In this document: piece after piece, positions 8,077 to 17,499 of the stretch
How the letters are laid out: each line of letters begins with the position of its first letter
Numbering within the stretch: the stretch's first letter is position 1
Source of the DNA: Armatimonadota bacterium
Lineage (GTDB): Bacteria; Sysuimicrobiota; Sysuimicrobiia; Sysuimicrobiales; Humicultoraceae
Assembly: GCA_016869025.1 (NCBI GenBank)
Contig: VGFA01000007.1
Coordinates: forward strand, 32,041-96,040
DNA length: 64,000 bases
Direction of reading: 5' to 3'
Notes under the pieces: generated by a model
The model's input: the letters and a program-made list of their open reading frames with translations, nothing else
The model's database searches: none
Told to the model about the DNA's origin: nothing
Translations under genes and position numbers: made by a program

Positions 8077-9384
8077 ATGCCAGCACCGATGGAGCCGATC
8101 ATTTCCTCTCCTCTGGTTCGACCCGAGCGGTTGAGGGCGCGCCTCGAGATGCTGGCCGCGCAGGGCGGCGAAGCATCCGGTGGCGACGTCCGGGGTGTCA
8201 GCCGGTTTCCGTTCTCCGCGGCCCACGCCGACGCGGTCCGCATCGTCGCTGCATGGATGGAAGAGGCGGGTCTCTCCGCGGGCTGCGATGAGTTCGGCAA
8301 TCTGATCGGCACCTGCCCGGGTTCGGGGGACGGGCCAGCCATCATTCTTGGGTCGCACCTCGACACGGTACCCTGCGGCGGCATGTTCGACGGCGCGCTC
8401 GGCGTCGCCGCCGGTGTTGAGGTGGCGGCTGCTCTGCACGAGTCAGGCCGCGGCCTGCATCACGCGCTGGCAATCGTGGGGTTTGCCGACGAGGAGGGCC
8501 ATCAGTTCGGGGTGGGCACGCTGGCGTCACGGTGCGTGACCGGCCGGATCCCCAGGGAGAGGTTTGCCTCGCTGCGCGGGCGCGACGGCCGCACCCTGGC
8601 CGAGTCGCTGGCGGCGTTCGCGCCCGGCCTTCCTCGCTGCGCATTTCCCGAGCGCGCAGCGGCATACCTGGAACTACACATCGAGCAGGGCCCTGTTCTT
8701 GCGCGGTTCGGCCGCCGTGTCGCTGTGGTGAGTACGATTACCGGTATCGCCCGGACCGTGGTCGTCCTGGAAGGTGAGTCCAACCACGCGGGCACGACCC
8801 CGATGGTGGATCGCCGCGATGCGCTGGTGGGCGCCGCCGACGTGGTCCTGGCTGTACACTCCCTGGCCCGGACCGCGGGTGCGCCTGCCGTGGGAACCGT
8901 TGGCACGTTGTCCGTCTCGCCCGGGGCATCCAACGTGGTGCCCGGCCACGCGGAGTTCAGCATCGAGTTCAGGACAACCGACGGCGTCCAGTTGCGCAGC
9001 CTGTGCGCCGGCATTGGCGTGGAGGCCAGGCAGGTGGCGCAGAGCCGCGGCCTGAGCTGCCACATCGGAGATTGGGATCTGCGCGATCCCGTGCCGATGG
9101 ACGAGGGCGTTCAGCGTGCGATCGCGCGGGCGATTCAGGATGCCGGATGCGAGCCGTTCGCGATGCCCAGCGGCGCAGGCCACGACGCAATGGTCATGGC
9201 ACAGCACGTGCCCTCCGGCATGATCTTCGTGCCCAGCGTCGGCGGGATCAGCCACTCCCCGCGCGAGTGGACCGACTGGGAGGACGCGGCACTGGGAGCA
9301 GAGGTGCTGCTGCGGACGGTGATGCTGCTGGATGAGGCCGGCCTGCCGGCGGCGCGAGCTCATCCGGCCCACGATGCCTCTTGA
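8077..9384 (+). CDS. M20-type Zn amidohydrolase (N-carbamoyl-L-amino-acid hydrolase / allantoate amidohydrolase)
   Basis: 435 residues. The binuclear metal site is recognisable: GSHLDTVPCGGMFDG, ADEEGHQFG, LELHIEQGP and the late His in GGISHSPREW. This arrangement, with dimerisation domain between, is that of the HyuC/AllC/beta-ureidopropionase subfamily, which hydrolyses N-carbamoyl amino acids or allantoate to release CO2 and NH3. Length matches the family (about 410-440). No clear ribosome binding site before ATG 8077; a -10-like TAATAC is at 8041-8046. The aldo/keto reductase and peptide importer genes follow on the same strand. Confidence 0.88.
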   Translation: MPAPMEPIISSPLVRPERLRARLEMLAAQGGEASGGDVRGVSRFPFSAAHADAVRIVAAWMEEAGLSAGCDEFGNLIGTCPGSGDGPAIILGSHLDTVPCGGMFDGALGVAAGVEVAAALHESGRGLHHALAIVGFADEEGHQFGVGTLASRCVTGRIPRERFASLRGRDGRTLAESLAAFAPGLPRCAFPERAAAYLELHIEQGPVLARFGRRVAVVSTITGIARTVVVLEGESNHAGTTPMVDRRDALVGAADVVLAVHSLARTAGAPAVGTVGTLSVSPGASNVVPGHAEFSIEFRTTDGVQLRSLCAGIGVEARQVAQSRGLSCHIGDWDLRDPVPMDEGVQRAIARAIQDAGCEPFAMPSGAGHDAMVMAQHVPSGMIFVPSVGGISHSPREWTDWEDAALGAEVLLRTVMLLDEAGLPAARAHPAHDAS

Positions 9385-9435
9385 ACCGTTGCTCCGTGGC
9401 GAGAACGCCCCGGCATCCTAGGAGGAGGCGAAACG

Positions 9436-10461
9436 ATGGAATACCGATATCTGGGCAGAACAGGCCTGCAGGTGTCGGCCCTTTGCTTCGGCACGCAGAC
9501 CTTCGGGTGGGTGGCCGACGAGCCCACCTCGCACGCGATGCTGGATCGCTTCACCGCGGCAGGGGGTAACTTTCTCGACAGTGCCGACACCTACAATCGC
9601 GGCCAGTCGGAAACCATCTTGGGGACCTGGATCGCCTGCCGCGGCCGCCGCGACGACCTGGTGGTCGCCACCAAGGTGTTCTTCCCCACGGGCCCGGGTC
9701 CCAACGACCGGGGGTTGTCTCGGGCGCACATAATGGCCTCGGTGGAGGGGAGCCTGCGACGTCTGCGGACCGACCACATAGACCTATACCAGATGCATTG
9801 TTGGGACGCGGCCACGCCGCTGGAAGAGACCGTGCGCGCAATGGACGACCTGGCGCGGGCGGGCAAGGTTCGCTACCTGGGGGCGTCCAACTTCACGCCG
9901 TCCCAGGTGGACCGGGCGGTGATGCTGAGCCGCTTGAACAACTGGGTGCGGGTGGACTGCCTGCAGCCCGAGTACAGTCTGCTGGTGCGCAGCCCCGAGT
10001 GGGAGCTTCTCCCGCTGTGCCGGTCAGAGGGCATAGGCGTCCTGCCCTGGTCTCCGCTGGCCGGTGGGTGGCTGTCGGGCAAGTATCGAAAGGGCCAGGC
10101 GCCTCCCGAGGGTAGCCGGGCCGGCAGGCGGGACCGGTTCGAGGACCTCCCGGAGCAGCGCGCGACCGAGCAGGCATGGCGCGTTATAGAAGAGCTGGAC
10201 GCGGTTGCCCGCGAGGTCGGCAGGACGCCGTCTCAGGTAGCGCTCAACTGGTTGCTCCGGCAGCCGGGGGTGACCGCGCCGATCTTTGGCGCCCGGACCG
10301 TCGAGCAACTAGAGCAGAACCTGGGCAGCGTCGGGTGGGCGCTGGCGCCGGAGTTCGTGGCCCGGCTCGCTGAGGCGAGCGCGACGCCGCTTCCGTCGCC
10401 CCACGGTTTCGTGGCCCGCTACACGCGGCATCGGGAGGGTCGGGACCCCCTGGCCCCGTAG
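9436..10461 (+). CDS. Aldo/keto reductase
   Basis: 341 residues starting at ATG 9436 behind AGGAGGAGG (9420-9428). The full catalytic tetrad is visible: Asp48 and Tyr53 in FLDSADTYNRG, Lys80 in VVATKVF and His121 in YQMHCWD. The NADPH-binding C-terminus is GARTVEQLEQNL. It belongs to the AKR11/AKR12-like (YajO/GSP69) bacterial branch that reduces aldehydes or ketones; the physiological substrate is unknown. It sits 51 bp after the amidohydrolase and 125 bp before the peptide transporter operon. Confidence 0.93.
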   Translation: MEYRYLGRTGLQVSALCFGTQTFGWVADEPTSHAMLDRFTAAGGNFLDSADTYNRGQSETILGTWIACRGRRDDLVVATKVFFPTGPGPNDRGLSRAHIMASVEGSLRRLRTDHIDLYQMHCWDAATPLEETVRAMDDLARAGKVRYLGASNFTPSQVDRAVMLSRLNNWVRVDCLQPEYSLLVRSPEWELLPLCRSEGIGVLPWSPLAGGWLSGKYRKGQAPPEGSRAGRRDRFEDLPEQRATEQAWRVIEELDAVAREVGRTPSQVALNWLLRQPGVTAPIFGARTVEQLEQNLGSVGWALAPEFVARLAEASATPLPSPHGFVARYTRHREGRDPLAP

Positions 10462-10481
10462 TGGCTACGCGCGCCGTGAGC

Positions 10482-10521
10482 CAGGAGGACCGTACCGACT
10501 ACCGCGGATCAGGAGGACCGT
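10482..10521 (+). repeat. Two-copy 28-bp-period direct repeat upstream of the peptide transporter operon
   Basis: CAGGAGGACCGT occurs at 10482-10493 and again at 10510-10521 in the gap between the aldo/keto reductase stop and the binding-protein gene. The flanks (ACTACCGCGGAT / GCCGGGCACCG) are not repeated. No clear -35/-10 pair was identified in this 125-bp gap. Confidence 0.6.
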
Positions 10522-10586
10522 GCCGGGCACCGTCAAAGACCCCTACGAGCCAGAGTACCTGTTGATCACACTGGAGGAACCAAGCG

Positions 10587-12161
10587 ATGAGCACGCGCAT
10601 TGTGGCGGTTCTACTGGTTACGCTCCTGGCCACCGGCATTGCCGCCGCGACCCCAGCCGAGCCCCAGCGTGGTGGTTCGGCCGTTGTAGCCATCGGCGGC
10701 GATCCGGAGACCCTCAACCTGGGCATCACCACGGGCTACGCCGTCGGCGCTGTGGCCGCGAGCATCTTCAGCGGCCTGGTCTGGATAGACGCGCGCGGCG
10801 AGATCCAGCCAGGGCTGGCCACCTCGTGGACCACATCGCCCGATGGGTTGATCTACGCCTTCGAGCTGCGCCGGGGGGTGAAGTGGCACGACGGCCGGGC
10901 ATTCTCCGCGCAGGATGTGAAGTTCACGATGGAGCAGGTGACCGGTCTCTATCACGGTCGGTTCCGGCCGGCCTACCTGAACTTCGAGTCCATTACTGTG
11001 ACGTCGCCTCAATCGCTCAAGATCACGCTGAAGCGTCCGTACGCGCCGCTCCTGCGGCTGCTGACGGTCTTCGATTGCCCGATACTGCCGCGGCATGTCT
11101 ACCAGGGCGAGGACATCACACGTCATTCACGCAACAACGATCCGGTGGGCACCGGGCCATTCAAGTTCCGCGAATGGGTGCGCGGTGACCGGCTGGTGTT
11201 GGAGCGCAACGATGCCTACTGGGACCCTGTCTACCTGGATCGCCTGATCTTCCGGATCATTCCCGGCGCTGCCCTGCGCGTGACCGCGCTGGAAGTGGGC
11301 GAGGTGGACATGGTCGCGGACTTCTACCTGCCCAAGACCGATGTGGATCGGCTCAAGCGCAACCCCAACGTCCGGCTGCGGCTGGGCCAGCCTATACCCT
11401 CGATGGGGTTCATGTTCATCAACGCGCGCCGCGCTCCGCTGGATAACCCCAAGGTGCGCAGGGCGCTGGCCCTGGCCATCAACCGCGTGCAGATCGTCAC
11501 GCAGGCCATGGGCAACCTCGCGAGGCCGGCGCGCGGGCCGTTCGGCGATGGGTTCAAGTGGGCCCACTCGCCCGAGTCCGACTACAACCGGCTCTACCCC
11601 TACAACGTCGAACGGGCCAACGCCCTGCTGGATGAAGCCGGTCTTCCCCGGGGTGCCGGCGGCGAGCGTCCCGTGCGCCTGCGCATGGTCTACGACGCGG
11701 CGCGTGCCCCGATCGCGGCGTCGGCGGCGATCATTCGGGACAACCTGCGCGCGGTCGGCATCACCGTGGATCTGCAGCCGATGGACCGCGCGGTCATGAT
11801 CGAGCGCATCTACACCCGACCCGACTACGAACTGACCGTGCAGACCTTCACGAGCGGCGGGGATCCTGCGATCGGGTACCACCGCATCTACGCATCCGCG
11901 GCGCCAGGGGTACCGTTCGTCAACGCCACGGGGTACTCGAACCCGGAGGTGGACGCGTTGCTCAACCGAGCCGCGGAGGTGCCTGAGCGGGCGGCCCGGG
12001 GCAAGATCTATGCACAGGTATCGAAGATACTGGCGGCCGACCTGCCGACGCTGATGCTGTTTGACGAGATCGGAGTGGATGCCGCGCGCGCAACGCTGCG
12101 GGGTGTTTGGATCGGAGCCGAGGCCCGCGACCGCTGGGACGCGGTGTGGGTACAGAAGTAG
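10587..12161 (+). CDS. Peptide/nickel-type ABC transporter substrate-binding protein
   Basis: 524 residues, class C (DppA/OppA) solute-binding protein. Signal peptide at 1-24 (hydrophobic VAVLLVTLLATGIAAA, cleavage around ATPA-EP). Family markers GDPETLNLG, YAFELRRGVKWHDGRAFSAQDVKF and NNDPVGTGPFKF are in place. No lipobox cysteine is seen, so it is secreted or retained through its signal segment. Ribosome binding site GGAGG at 10572-10576. First gene of a complete five-gene importer (10587-16037); ligands of this class are oligopeptides, opines or related organics. Confidence 0.93.
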   Translation: MSTRIVAVLLVTLLATGIAAATPAEPQRGGSAVVAIGGDPETLNLGITTGYAVGAVAASIFSGLVWIDARGEIQPGLATSWTTSPDGLIYAFELRRGVKWHDGRAFSAQDVKFTMEQVTGLYHGRFRPAYLNFESITVTSPQSLKITLKRPYAPLLRLLTVFDCPILPRHVYQGEDITRHSRNNDPVGTGPFKFREWVRGDRLVLERNDAYWDPVYLDRLIFRIIPGAALRVTALEVGEVDMVADFYLPKTDVDRLKRNPNVRLRLGQPIPSMGFMFINARRAPLDNPKVRRALALAINRVQIVTQAMGNLARPARGPFGDGFKWAHSPESDYNRLYPYNVERANALLDEAGLPRGAGGERPVRLRMVYDAARAPIAASAAIIRDNLRAVGITVDLQPMDRAVMIERIYTRPDYELTVQTFTSGGDPAIGYHRIYASAAPGVPFVNATGYSNPEVDALLNRAAEVPERAARGKIYAQVSKILAADLPTLMLFDEIGVDAARATLRGVWIGAEARDRWDAVWVQK

Positions 12162-12225
12162 CCAGGGCGGGGGCGCGCGTAGAGACGCAGGCGGGGGTTC
12201 ACGCGGCGAGGGTGGCACAGGCGCG

Positions 12226-13212
12226 GTGGTGACGGCGGGGAGTACGCCGCTCTGGCGGTACGCGGCGGGACGGCTGGCACAGGCCGTCCCGCTACTGCTA
12301 GGTGTAGTTGTAGTCAACTTTCTTCTCATCTCGCTGGCTCCCGGCGATCCCGTGGCCACCCTCCTGGGCGAGTATCCCGCGCCCCCGGAATACGTTGCTC
12401 AACTCCGGCGTGAGTTCGGCCTCGACCAACCGGCACCGGTGCGGCTGGCGCTCTATGCCTGGAACGTTGCCCGCGGTGAGTTGGGGTTCTCATTTGCCTA
12501 TCGCCTTCCGGTCGCCGCACTGGTGGTCGGGCGTCTCGGGAACACGTTCCTTCTGATGGTGACGGCCCTCACGCTCGCGGCGCTGGTGGGTGTCGGGCTT
12601 GGCGTCACCGCGGCCCGCCGCCGGGGCTCTGGACTGGACACAGCGGCCACCGGCATCTCGCTGGCAGGATACTCGATCCCCGACTTCTGGCTGTCGCAGC
12701 TCCTGGTCCTGCTCTTCGCCGTGTTCCTGGGCTGGCTTCCGGCGCAGGGGATCCGCTCGGTCCGCGAGCAGTACACCGGCATGGCCGCCGTCCTGGATGT
12801 GGCGCGGCACCTGATACTGCCGGCGGCCGCGCTATCGTTCAGGTACATGGCGCTCATCTCCCGCCTGACCCGCGCCTCGATGCTCGAGGCGATGAGCCAG
12901 GACTTCATCCTGGCCGCGCGGGCCCGCGGCCTTCCGGAACGGCTGGTGCTGCTCCAGCACGGCCTGCGGAACGCCGCCCTACCGGTCGTGACGGTGATCG
13001 GCTACAACTTCGCCTTCGTGCTGGCCGGGTCGGCGTTGGTGGAAACCGTCTTCGGCTGGCCGGGTGTGGGGCGGCTGCTGTACGACGCGATTCTGCAGCG
13101 TGACACCCCGGTGCTCTTGGGCGTGCTTCTCATGGTGTCCGCGACGGTTGTTGTCGTGAACCTGCTTACCGACCTTCTCTACGCGGCGCTGGACCCGCGT
13201 GTCAGGTACTGA
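12226..13212 (+). CDS. dppB: ABC transporter permease, DppB-type
   Basis: About 328 residues, inner-membrane permease of the peptide importer. The N-terminal helix (LAQAVPLLLGVVVVNFLLI) and following LAPGDPVATLLGE are DppB hallmarks; the coupling EAA loop reads ARARGLPERLVLLQHGLRNAALPV. A GTG start at 12226 or 12229 is chosen because GAGGGTGG lies about 10 nt upstream; longer in-frame versions would run into the binding-protein gene in another frame. Four bases separate it from dppC. Confidence 0.9.
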   Translation: MVTAGSTPLWRYAAGRLAQAVPLLLGVVVVNFLLISLAPGDPVATLLGEYPAPPEYVAQLRREFGLDQPAPVRLALYAWNVARGELGFSFAYRLPVAALVVGRLGNTFLLMVTALTLAALVGVGLGVTAARRRGSGLDTAATGISLAGYSIPDFWLSQLLVLLFAVFLGWLPAQGIRSVREQYTGMAAVLDVARHLILPAAALSFRYMALISRLTRASMLEAMSQDFILAARARGLPERLVLLQHGLRNAALPVVTVIGYNFAFVLAGSALVETVFGWPGVGRLLYDAILQRDTPVLLGVLLMVSATVVVVNLLTDLLYAALDPRVRY

Positions 13213-13215
13213 CAG

Positions 13216-14085
13216 ATGGTTGCCGACGAGAGCGCAGTAACCCCTTCCGCGGCCGGCGGGCGCGAGTTCTGGCGCCGCTTTCGCCGGAGCCGTGCAGGCA
13301 TCATCGGCCTGGGCCTGGTCGTTCTCCTGGTTGTCGTCGCCATGGCCGCGCCGCTGCTGGCGCCGCGCGACCCTCAGACCACCTCCCTGGTCACGCTCAA
13401 CCCCCCCGGCACGCCTGGGCATCCGCTCGGAACGGATAACCTCGGCCGCGACATCCTCAGTGGCGTACTTTGGGGGAGCCGCGTCTCGCTCACCGTCGGC
13501 GTCTGCGCCGCCGCCGCCGCGGTGCTGCTCGGTGTATTCATCGGCTCCCTGGCCGGGTTCTACGGGGGATGGGCCGACGCGGTTCTGGGCCGCATCACCG
13601 AGCTGTTCCAGGTGATCCCGCGGTTCGTGCTCGCGCTGCTCGTGGTGGCGCTCTTCGGCAGCGGCCTGTGGAAGTTGATAGCGGTCATAGGCATCCTGTC
13701 CTGGCCGCAGGCCGCGCGGGTAGTTCGCGGGCAGGTCATGGCGCTACGGGGCGCGGCCTACGTGGACGCGGCGCGCGTCCTGGGGCTGCGCAACGCACGC
13801 ATAATCTTCTCGGAGATTCTTCCGAACGTGCTGGCCCCGGTGGTCGTGATCGGGTCACTTGACGTTGCCGGCGCCATACTGCTGGAGGCAAGTTTGGGGT
13901 TCTTCGGCCTGGGGGATCCCAACCTCGTGTCTTGGGGAATGATGCTGAACAACGCGCAGGCCCACCTGCGCCAGGCCTGGTGGATGAGCGTGTTCCCCGG
14001 AATTGCCATCTCGCTGGCGGTTCTGGGGTTCAACCTGATGGGCGATGGCCTCAATGACGCTGCCAATCCCCGACTTGGGGTGTGA
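13216..14085 (+). CDS. dppC: ABC transporter permease, DppC-type
   Basis: 289 residues. N-terminal cytoplasmic tail with FRRSRAGIIGLGLV then the DppC signature HPLGTDNLGRDILSGVLWGSRVSL. EAA coupling loop: DAARVLGLRNARIIFSEILPN. Five to six membrane segments. Forms the translocation pore with the preceding DppB. Seven bases before the first ATPase gene. Confidence 0.93.
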   Translation: MVADESAVTPSAAGGREFWRRFRRSRAGIIGLGLVVLLVVVAMAAPLLAPRDPQTTSLVTLNPPGTPGHPLGTDNLGRDILSGVLWGSRVSLTVGVCAAAAAVLLGVFIGSLAGFYGGWADAVLGRITELFQVIPRFVLALLVVALFGSGLWKLIAVIGILSWPQAARVVRGQVMALRGAAYVDAARVLGLRNARIIFSEILPNVLAPVVVIGSLDVAGAILLEASLGFFGLGDPNLVSWGMMLNNAQAHLRQAWWMSVFPGIAISLAVLGFNLMGDGLNDAANPRLGV

Positions 14086-14091
14086 GGCGCC

Positions 14092-15075
14092 ATGAACGGG
14101 ACCGGGCCCCTGTTGCTGGTTGAGGACCTCCACACCCACATCCTGACGACGCGGGGCGTGGTGCGCGCGGTTGACGGCATTTCGCTCTCGCTCCCGCAGG
14201 GTTCCGCCGCGGGACTGGTCGGCGAGTCCGGGTCAGGTAAGACGATGACCGGGTTCTCGATCCTCCGGCTGTTCCCCACGGACGCCGCCCGCATCGTGCG
14301 CGGCCGGATCGAGCTCGCCGGGCGCGACCTCCTGTCCCTCACGGATGAGGAGATGCGCCGGGCGCGCGGCGGGGACGTGGCCATGATCTTCCAGGACCCA
14401 ACGACCTACCTCAACCCTGTGATGCCCGTCGGGCAGCAGGTGGCCGAGGCGTACGCGATGCGACACGGATGGACGCAGGCGCGGCAGAAGGCGGTCGAGG
14501 CACTGGGACTCGTAGGCCTGCCTGACCCCGGGGAGACCTACCGCCGCTTCCCTCATGAGCTCTCGGGCGGGATGCGCCAGCGCGCCGTCATCGCCATGGC
14601 GATTGTTTGCCGGCCCGCGTTGCTGATCGCCGACGAGCCGACGACCGCGGTGGACGTGACGATCCAGGCGCAGATCCTAGATGTGCTCCAGCGCCTCCGT
14701 CGCGAACTGGGGATGACGCTGCTGCTGATCACCCACGATCTGGGGATCGTGGCCGAGGTCTGCGAGACTGTCCACGTCATGTACGCCGGCCGGATCGTCG
14801 AGTCCGCCCCATCGGAAGCGCTGTTTGCGTCTCCGGGCCATCCCTACACCCAGGGCCTGCTGGCCGCCACGCTCAGCATTGACGAGGCCCGTCCCATCAC
14901 CAGGGTGATGGAGGGCGCGGTGCCCGACCTGGCCCGCCTGCCGCGCGGGTGCCGGTTTCATCCCCGCTGCCCGGCTGTGATGGACCGCTGCCGGATCGAG
15001 GACCCGCCGGCCTTCCGTCTCGGAGCGCACCATCTGGTCGCATGCTGGCTCCACGAGGAGCAGGGAGCGCCGTGA
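14092..15075 (+). CDS. dppD: Peptide ABC transporter ATPase, DppD-type
   Basis: 327 residues. Walker A GESGSGKT at about 44-51, signature [12 protein letters not shown], Walker [13 protein letters not shown] and H-loop [11 protein letters not shown]. The C-terminal oligopeptide_HPY domain contains [14 protein letters not shown], the cysteine cluster that in DppD/DppF-type subunits can hold an Fe-S centre. The last codons overlap the GTG start of dppF (GTGA), so the two ATPases are translationally coupled. Confidence 0.94.
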   Translation: MNGTGPLLLVEDLHTHILTTRGVVRAVDGISLSLPQGSAAGLVGESGSGKTMTGFSILRLFPTDAARIVRGRIELAGRDLLSLTDEEMRRARGGDVAMIFQDPTTYLNPVMPVGQQVAEAYAMRHGWTQARQKAVEALGLVGLPDPGETYRRFPHELSGGMRQRAVIAMAIVCRPALLIADEPTTAVDVTIQAQILDVLQRLRRELGMTLLLITHDLGIVAEVCETVHVMYAGRIVESAPSEALFASPGHPYTQGLLAATLSIDEARPITRVMEGAVPDLARLPRGCRFHPRCPAVMDRCRIEDPPAFRLGAHHLVACWLHEEQGAP

Positions 15076-16037
15076 TCCTGGAAGCCCGCGATCTCACGAA
15101 GCGGTTCCCATGGGGCCGGACCTTCACCGGCACCCGCGCCTGGGTGCGCGCCGTGGAGGGCGTCTCCCTGGGCGTGGCCGAGGGTGACACGCTCGCGCTT
15201 GTCGGCGAGTCCGGGTCGGGCAAGACCACGACGGGCCGCATCCTGGCCGGGCTCGAGGCGCCGACCTCAGGCGATGTGCACTATCGTGGCAGGGCGCTTT
15301 CGGCGCTGACCGGTCAGGACTGGCGCGAGTTCCGTCGCAGCGTGCAGATGGTGTTCCAGGATTCGCAGGCTTCGCTGAACCCCCGCAAGACCGTGGCGCA
15401 GATCCTGGAGGTAGCGCTGGCCGCGCATGGGGTGGCTCCTGGAGCGCGTCGAGACTCCGCAGCCCGGTTGCTGGTTGAGGTCGGCCTGGAGCCCCCGGCG
15501 GTGTTCCTCGGACGGTTCCCGCATCAGCTCTCAGGAGGCCAGCGCCAGCGGATCAACGTGGCCCGCGCGCTCGCCACCGATCCCAAGGTGATCATTGCCG
15601 ATGAGCCGGTTTCCGCCCTCGACCTCTCGGTACGCGCACAGATACTTGTCCTCATGCAGCGACTCCAACGGCAGCGCGGCGTTGGGTACTTGTTCATAAG
15701 CCACGATCTGGCTGTCGTGCGCTCGGTGGCCCGGCGTGTTGCGGTGATGTACCTGGGGCGGATCGTTGAAGAAGGCCCGACCGAGGCGGTGTTCGGCAGA
15801 CCTTTGCACCCCTACACAGAGGCGCTGCTGTCGGCCACGCCCGTCCCCAATCCACGGCTCGCGAGGATGCGGGAGCGAATCATCCTCCAGGGAGACGTGC
15901 CGTCTCCGGTCGCGCCTCCGCCGGGCTGTCCCTTTCACCCTCGCTGTCCAATCGCGCAGGAGGTCTGCCGTCGCGAGTTCCCGCCCCTAGTCGACGCAGG
16001 AAGAGGGCAGGTGGCAGTATGTCACTTCGCCCACTGA
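15072..16037 (+). CDS. dppF: Peptide ABC transporter ATPase, DppF-type
   Basis: 321 residues from GTG 15072, which overlaps the dppD stop as GTGA and has GAGGAGCAGGGAG just upstream. Walker [10 protein letters not shown], signature LSGGQRQRINVAR, Walker B VIIADEPVSALD, C-terminal CPFHPRCPIAQEVC. Completes the heterodimeric ATPase of the importer. These are the only DppD/F-type ATPases in the window and could also serve the ATPase-less permease pair at 33.7-35.5 kb. Confidence 0.93.
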   Translation: MILEARDLTKRFPWGRTFTGTRAWVRAVEGVSLGVAEGDTLALVGESGSGKTTTGRILAGLEAPTSGDVHYRGRALSALTGQDWREFRRSVQMVFQDSQASLNPRKTVAQILEVALAAHGVAPGARRDSAARLLVEVGLEPPAVFLGRFPHQLSGGQRQRINVARALATDPKVIIADEPVSALDLSVRAQILVLMQRLQRQRGVGYLFISHDLAVVRSVARRVAVMYLGRIVEEGPTEAVFGRPLHPYTEALLSATPVPNPRLARMRERIILQGDVPSPVAPPPGCPFHPRCPIAQEVCRREFPPLVDAGRGQVAVCHFAH

Positions 16038-16199
16038 ATGCCACCGAGCCAATGCCGATAACCTTCATGAGGCATGTCCTGGGGGTTCATCGTGCTCCGA
16101 TTTCCGTGTCCGTACTTCACAGCGGAGGTGGGACTATCCGATCCTGATCTCATTCGCAGAAGTGCCAGTGTCCCGACCGCGCGGCTGTTCTCGCGCTGG

Positions 16200-16205
16200 T
16201 ATACT
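16200..16205 (+). promoter_or_regulatory. Putative -10 element upstream of the DUF2283 gene
   Basis: TATACT stands out in a 204-bp gene-free stretch (16038-16241) between the dppF stop and the DUF2283 start, 37 nt before the ATG. No convincing -35 at 16-18 bp. The rest of the stretch shows nothing recognisable. Confidence 0.4.
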
Positions 16206-16241
16206 GGTCCTCGAGGCGGCAAGCACGTTGGGGATTGCGGC

Positions 16242-16481
16242 ATGGACGCGAAGTTGACGCTCCACTATGACCGGGACGCCGACATCCTTCACATCAGCAA
16301 GCGGCCCCCCTACCCGGAACAGGAGTCTGAGGAGCTGGGCGAGGGGGTCGTTGCCCGGATCAACCCGGCGACCGGTGAGGTCGAGAACCTGGAGATCTTA
16401 CTCTTCTCAGTACGACTCCGGCAAGGCGATGCCTTCGATCTTCTTGTGGCTGCGGACCTGAAGCTGGCGGCGGGACGTTAG
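16242..16481 (+). CDS. DUF2283 family protein
   Basis: 79 residues. The pattern LTLHYDRDADILHISK near the N-terminus and GVVARINPATGEVENLEIL in the middle match the small DUF2283 family (function unknown, often near toxin-antitoxin or stand-alone). ATG 16242 is preferred over longer in-frame starts because the family begins at this point and a -10-like TATACT lies 37 nt upstream. It overlaps the convergent LLM oxidoreductase by 4 bases at the stops. Confidence 0.75.
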   Translation: MDAKLTLHYDRDADILHISKRPPYPEQESEELGEGVVARINPATGEVENLEILLFSVRLRQGDAFDLLVAADLKLAAGR

Positions 16482-17362
16482 CCGACCGCATCCCTGAACC
16501 GTCGGATCGCCTCGATGTGGTCGTCGGGCGTCCCCAGCCCCGCGCCCATCGTGGAGACGCTGAGGTGGGTGGCTCCCATCTCCCGCCATTCCTCGGCGAG
16601 CCGGCGCCACTCGTCCGGTCCGTCCTTGCCAGCGACGATCCGCGCTTCGATGCCAAATGACGCCGGGTCGCGTCCTGCCTCCTCAAGGTGCACGCGAAGG
16701 CGCTCGACGGATTCGCGAGGCTTCCTGGAAGGGCCGCGGGTGTACGGATTCGGCAGTCCGCCGCCGAACAACCAGCCGTCGGCAATCCGCGCGGCGCGCC
16801 TGAGTACCGCGTCCGCCGCGCCTCCCATCCAAATGGGAATCGGCCGCTGCACCGGGAGGGGATTGAGCCCTGCCTCGACGATCGTGTGCCACCGTCCGCG
16901 GAAGGTCACGATCTCCTGGGTCCATAGGGCGCGCAGCACTTTGACCTGCTCGGTGATCCTAGCCCCGCGGTTCTGGAAGTCCTCTCCGAGCGCCTCGTAC
17001 TCGACGGAGTTCCATCCAAGGCCCACCCCGAGCCGCAGGCGGCCGCCGGAGAGCACATCCACCTCTGCCGCCTGTTTCGCAACGAGCGCGGTCTGGCGCT
17101 GGGGCAGGATGATGATCCCGGTCGCGAGTTCCATCCGCCTCGTGCAGCCGGCCAGATAGCCGAACAGGACGAACAGCTCGTGGAACGGATCGTCCATGTC
17201 GTAGCCCAGCCATCCCGGCCGGTTCGCTGTGCTCGCGCTGAGCACGTGATCATAGGCCACCAGGTGGTGGAAGCCGAGCGTCTCCGCGGCCTGCGCGAAG
17301 TCGCGGATCACGACGGGGTCGGTGCCTATCTCGGTTTGAGGGAAGACCACACCCAGGCGCAT
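16478..17362 (-). CDS. LLM-class flavin-dependent (F420/FMN) oxidoreductase
   Basis: 294 residues with the luciferase-like TIM barrel: MRLGVVFPQTEIG at the start, DVLSGGRLRLGVGLGWN and PIPIWMGGAADAVLRRAAR in the core. Members are F420- or FMN-dependent monooxygenases and reductases; cofactor preference cannot be settled here. Convergent with the DUF2283 gene and divergent from the fumarylacetoacetase-like gene. Confidence 0.9.
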   Translation of the reverse strand: MRLGVVFPQTEIGTDPVVIRDFAQAAETLGFHHLVAYDHVLSASTANRPGWLGYDMDDPFHELFVLFGYLAGCTRRMELATGIIILPQRQTALVAKQAAEVDVLSGGRLRLGVGLGWNSVEYEALGEDFQNRGARITEQVKVLRALWTQEIVTFRGRWHTIVEAGLNPLPVQRPIPIWMGGAADAVLRRAARIADGWLFGGGLPNPYTRGPSRKPRESVERLRVHLEEAGRDPASFGIEARIVAGKDGPDEWRRLAEEWREMGATHLSVSTMGAGLGTPDDHIEAIRRFRDAVG

Positions 17363-17405
17363 CTGAAGATTCCCCCTTCAAGGAACGTGGAGGTGGGGCC
17401 TCTAC

Positions 17406-17411
17406 AGTATA
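17406..17411 (-). promoter_or_regulatory. Putative -10 element for the LLM oxidoreductase gene
   Basis: TATACT on the minus strand, 44 nt upstream of the LLM start codon, in the 137-bp divergent gap. No clear -35 partner. The same hexamer appears at 16200 (+) and 43608 (-), suggesting it is a favoured -10 in this genome. Confidence 0.4.
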
Positions 17412-17499
17412 GCAACGTCGGGCGGTGCGGAGTCGCGGGACAGGCCAGGGGTGCTGTCGAATCAGTCAGGACCACGTCAGGTTACCAGGAGGCAGCACA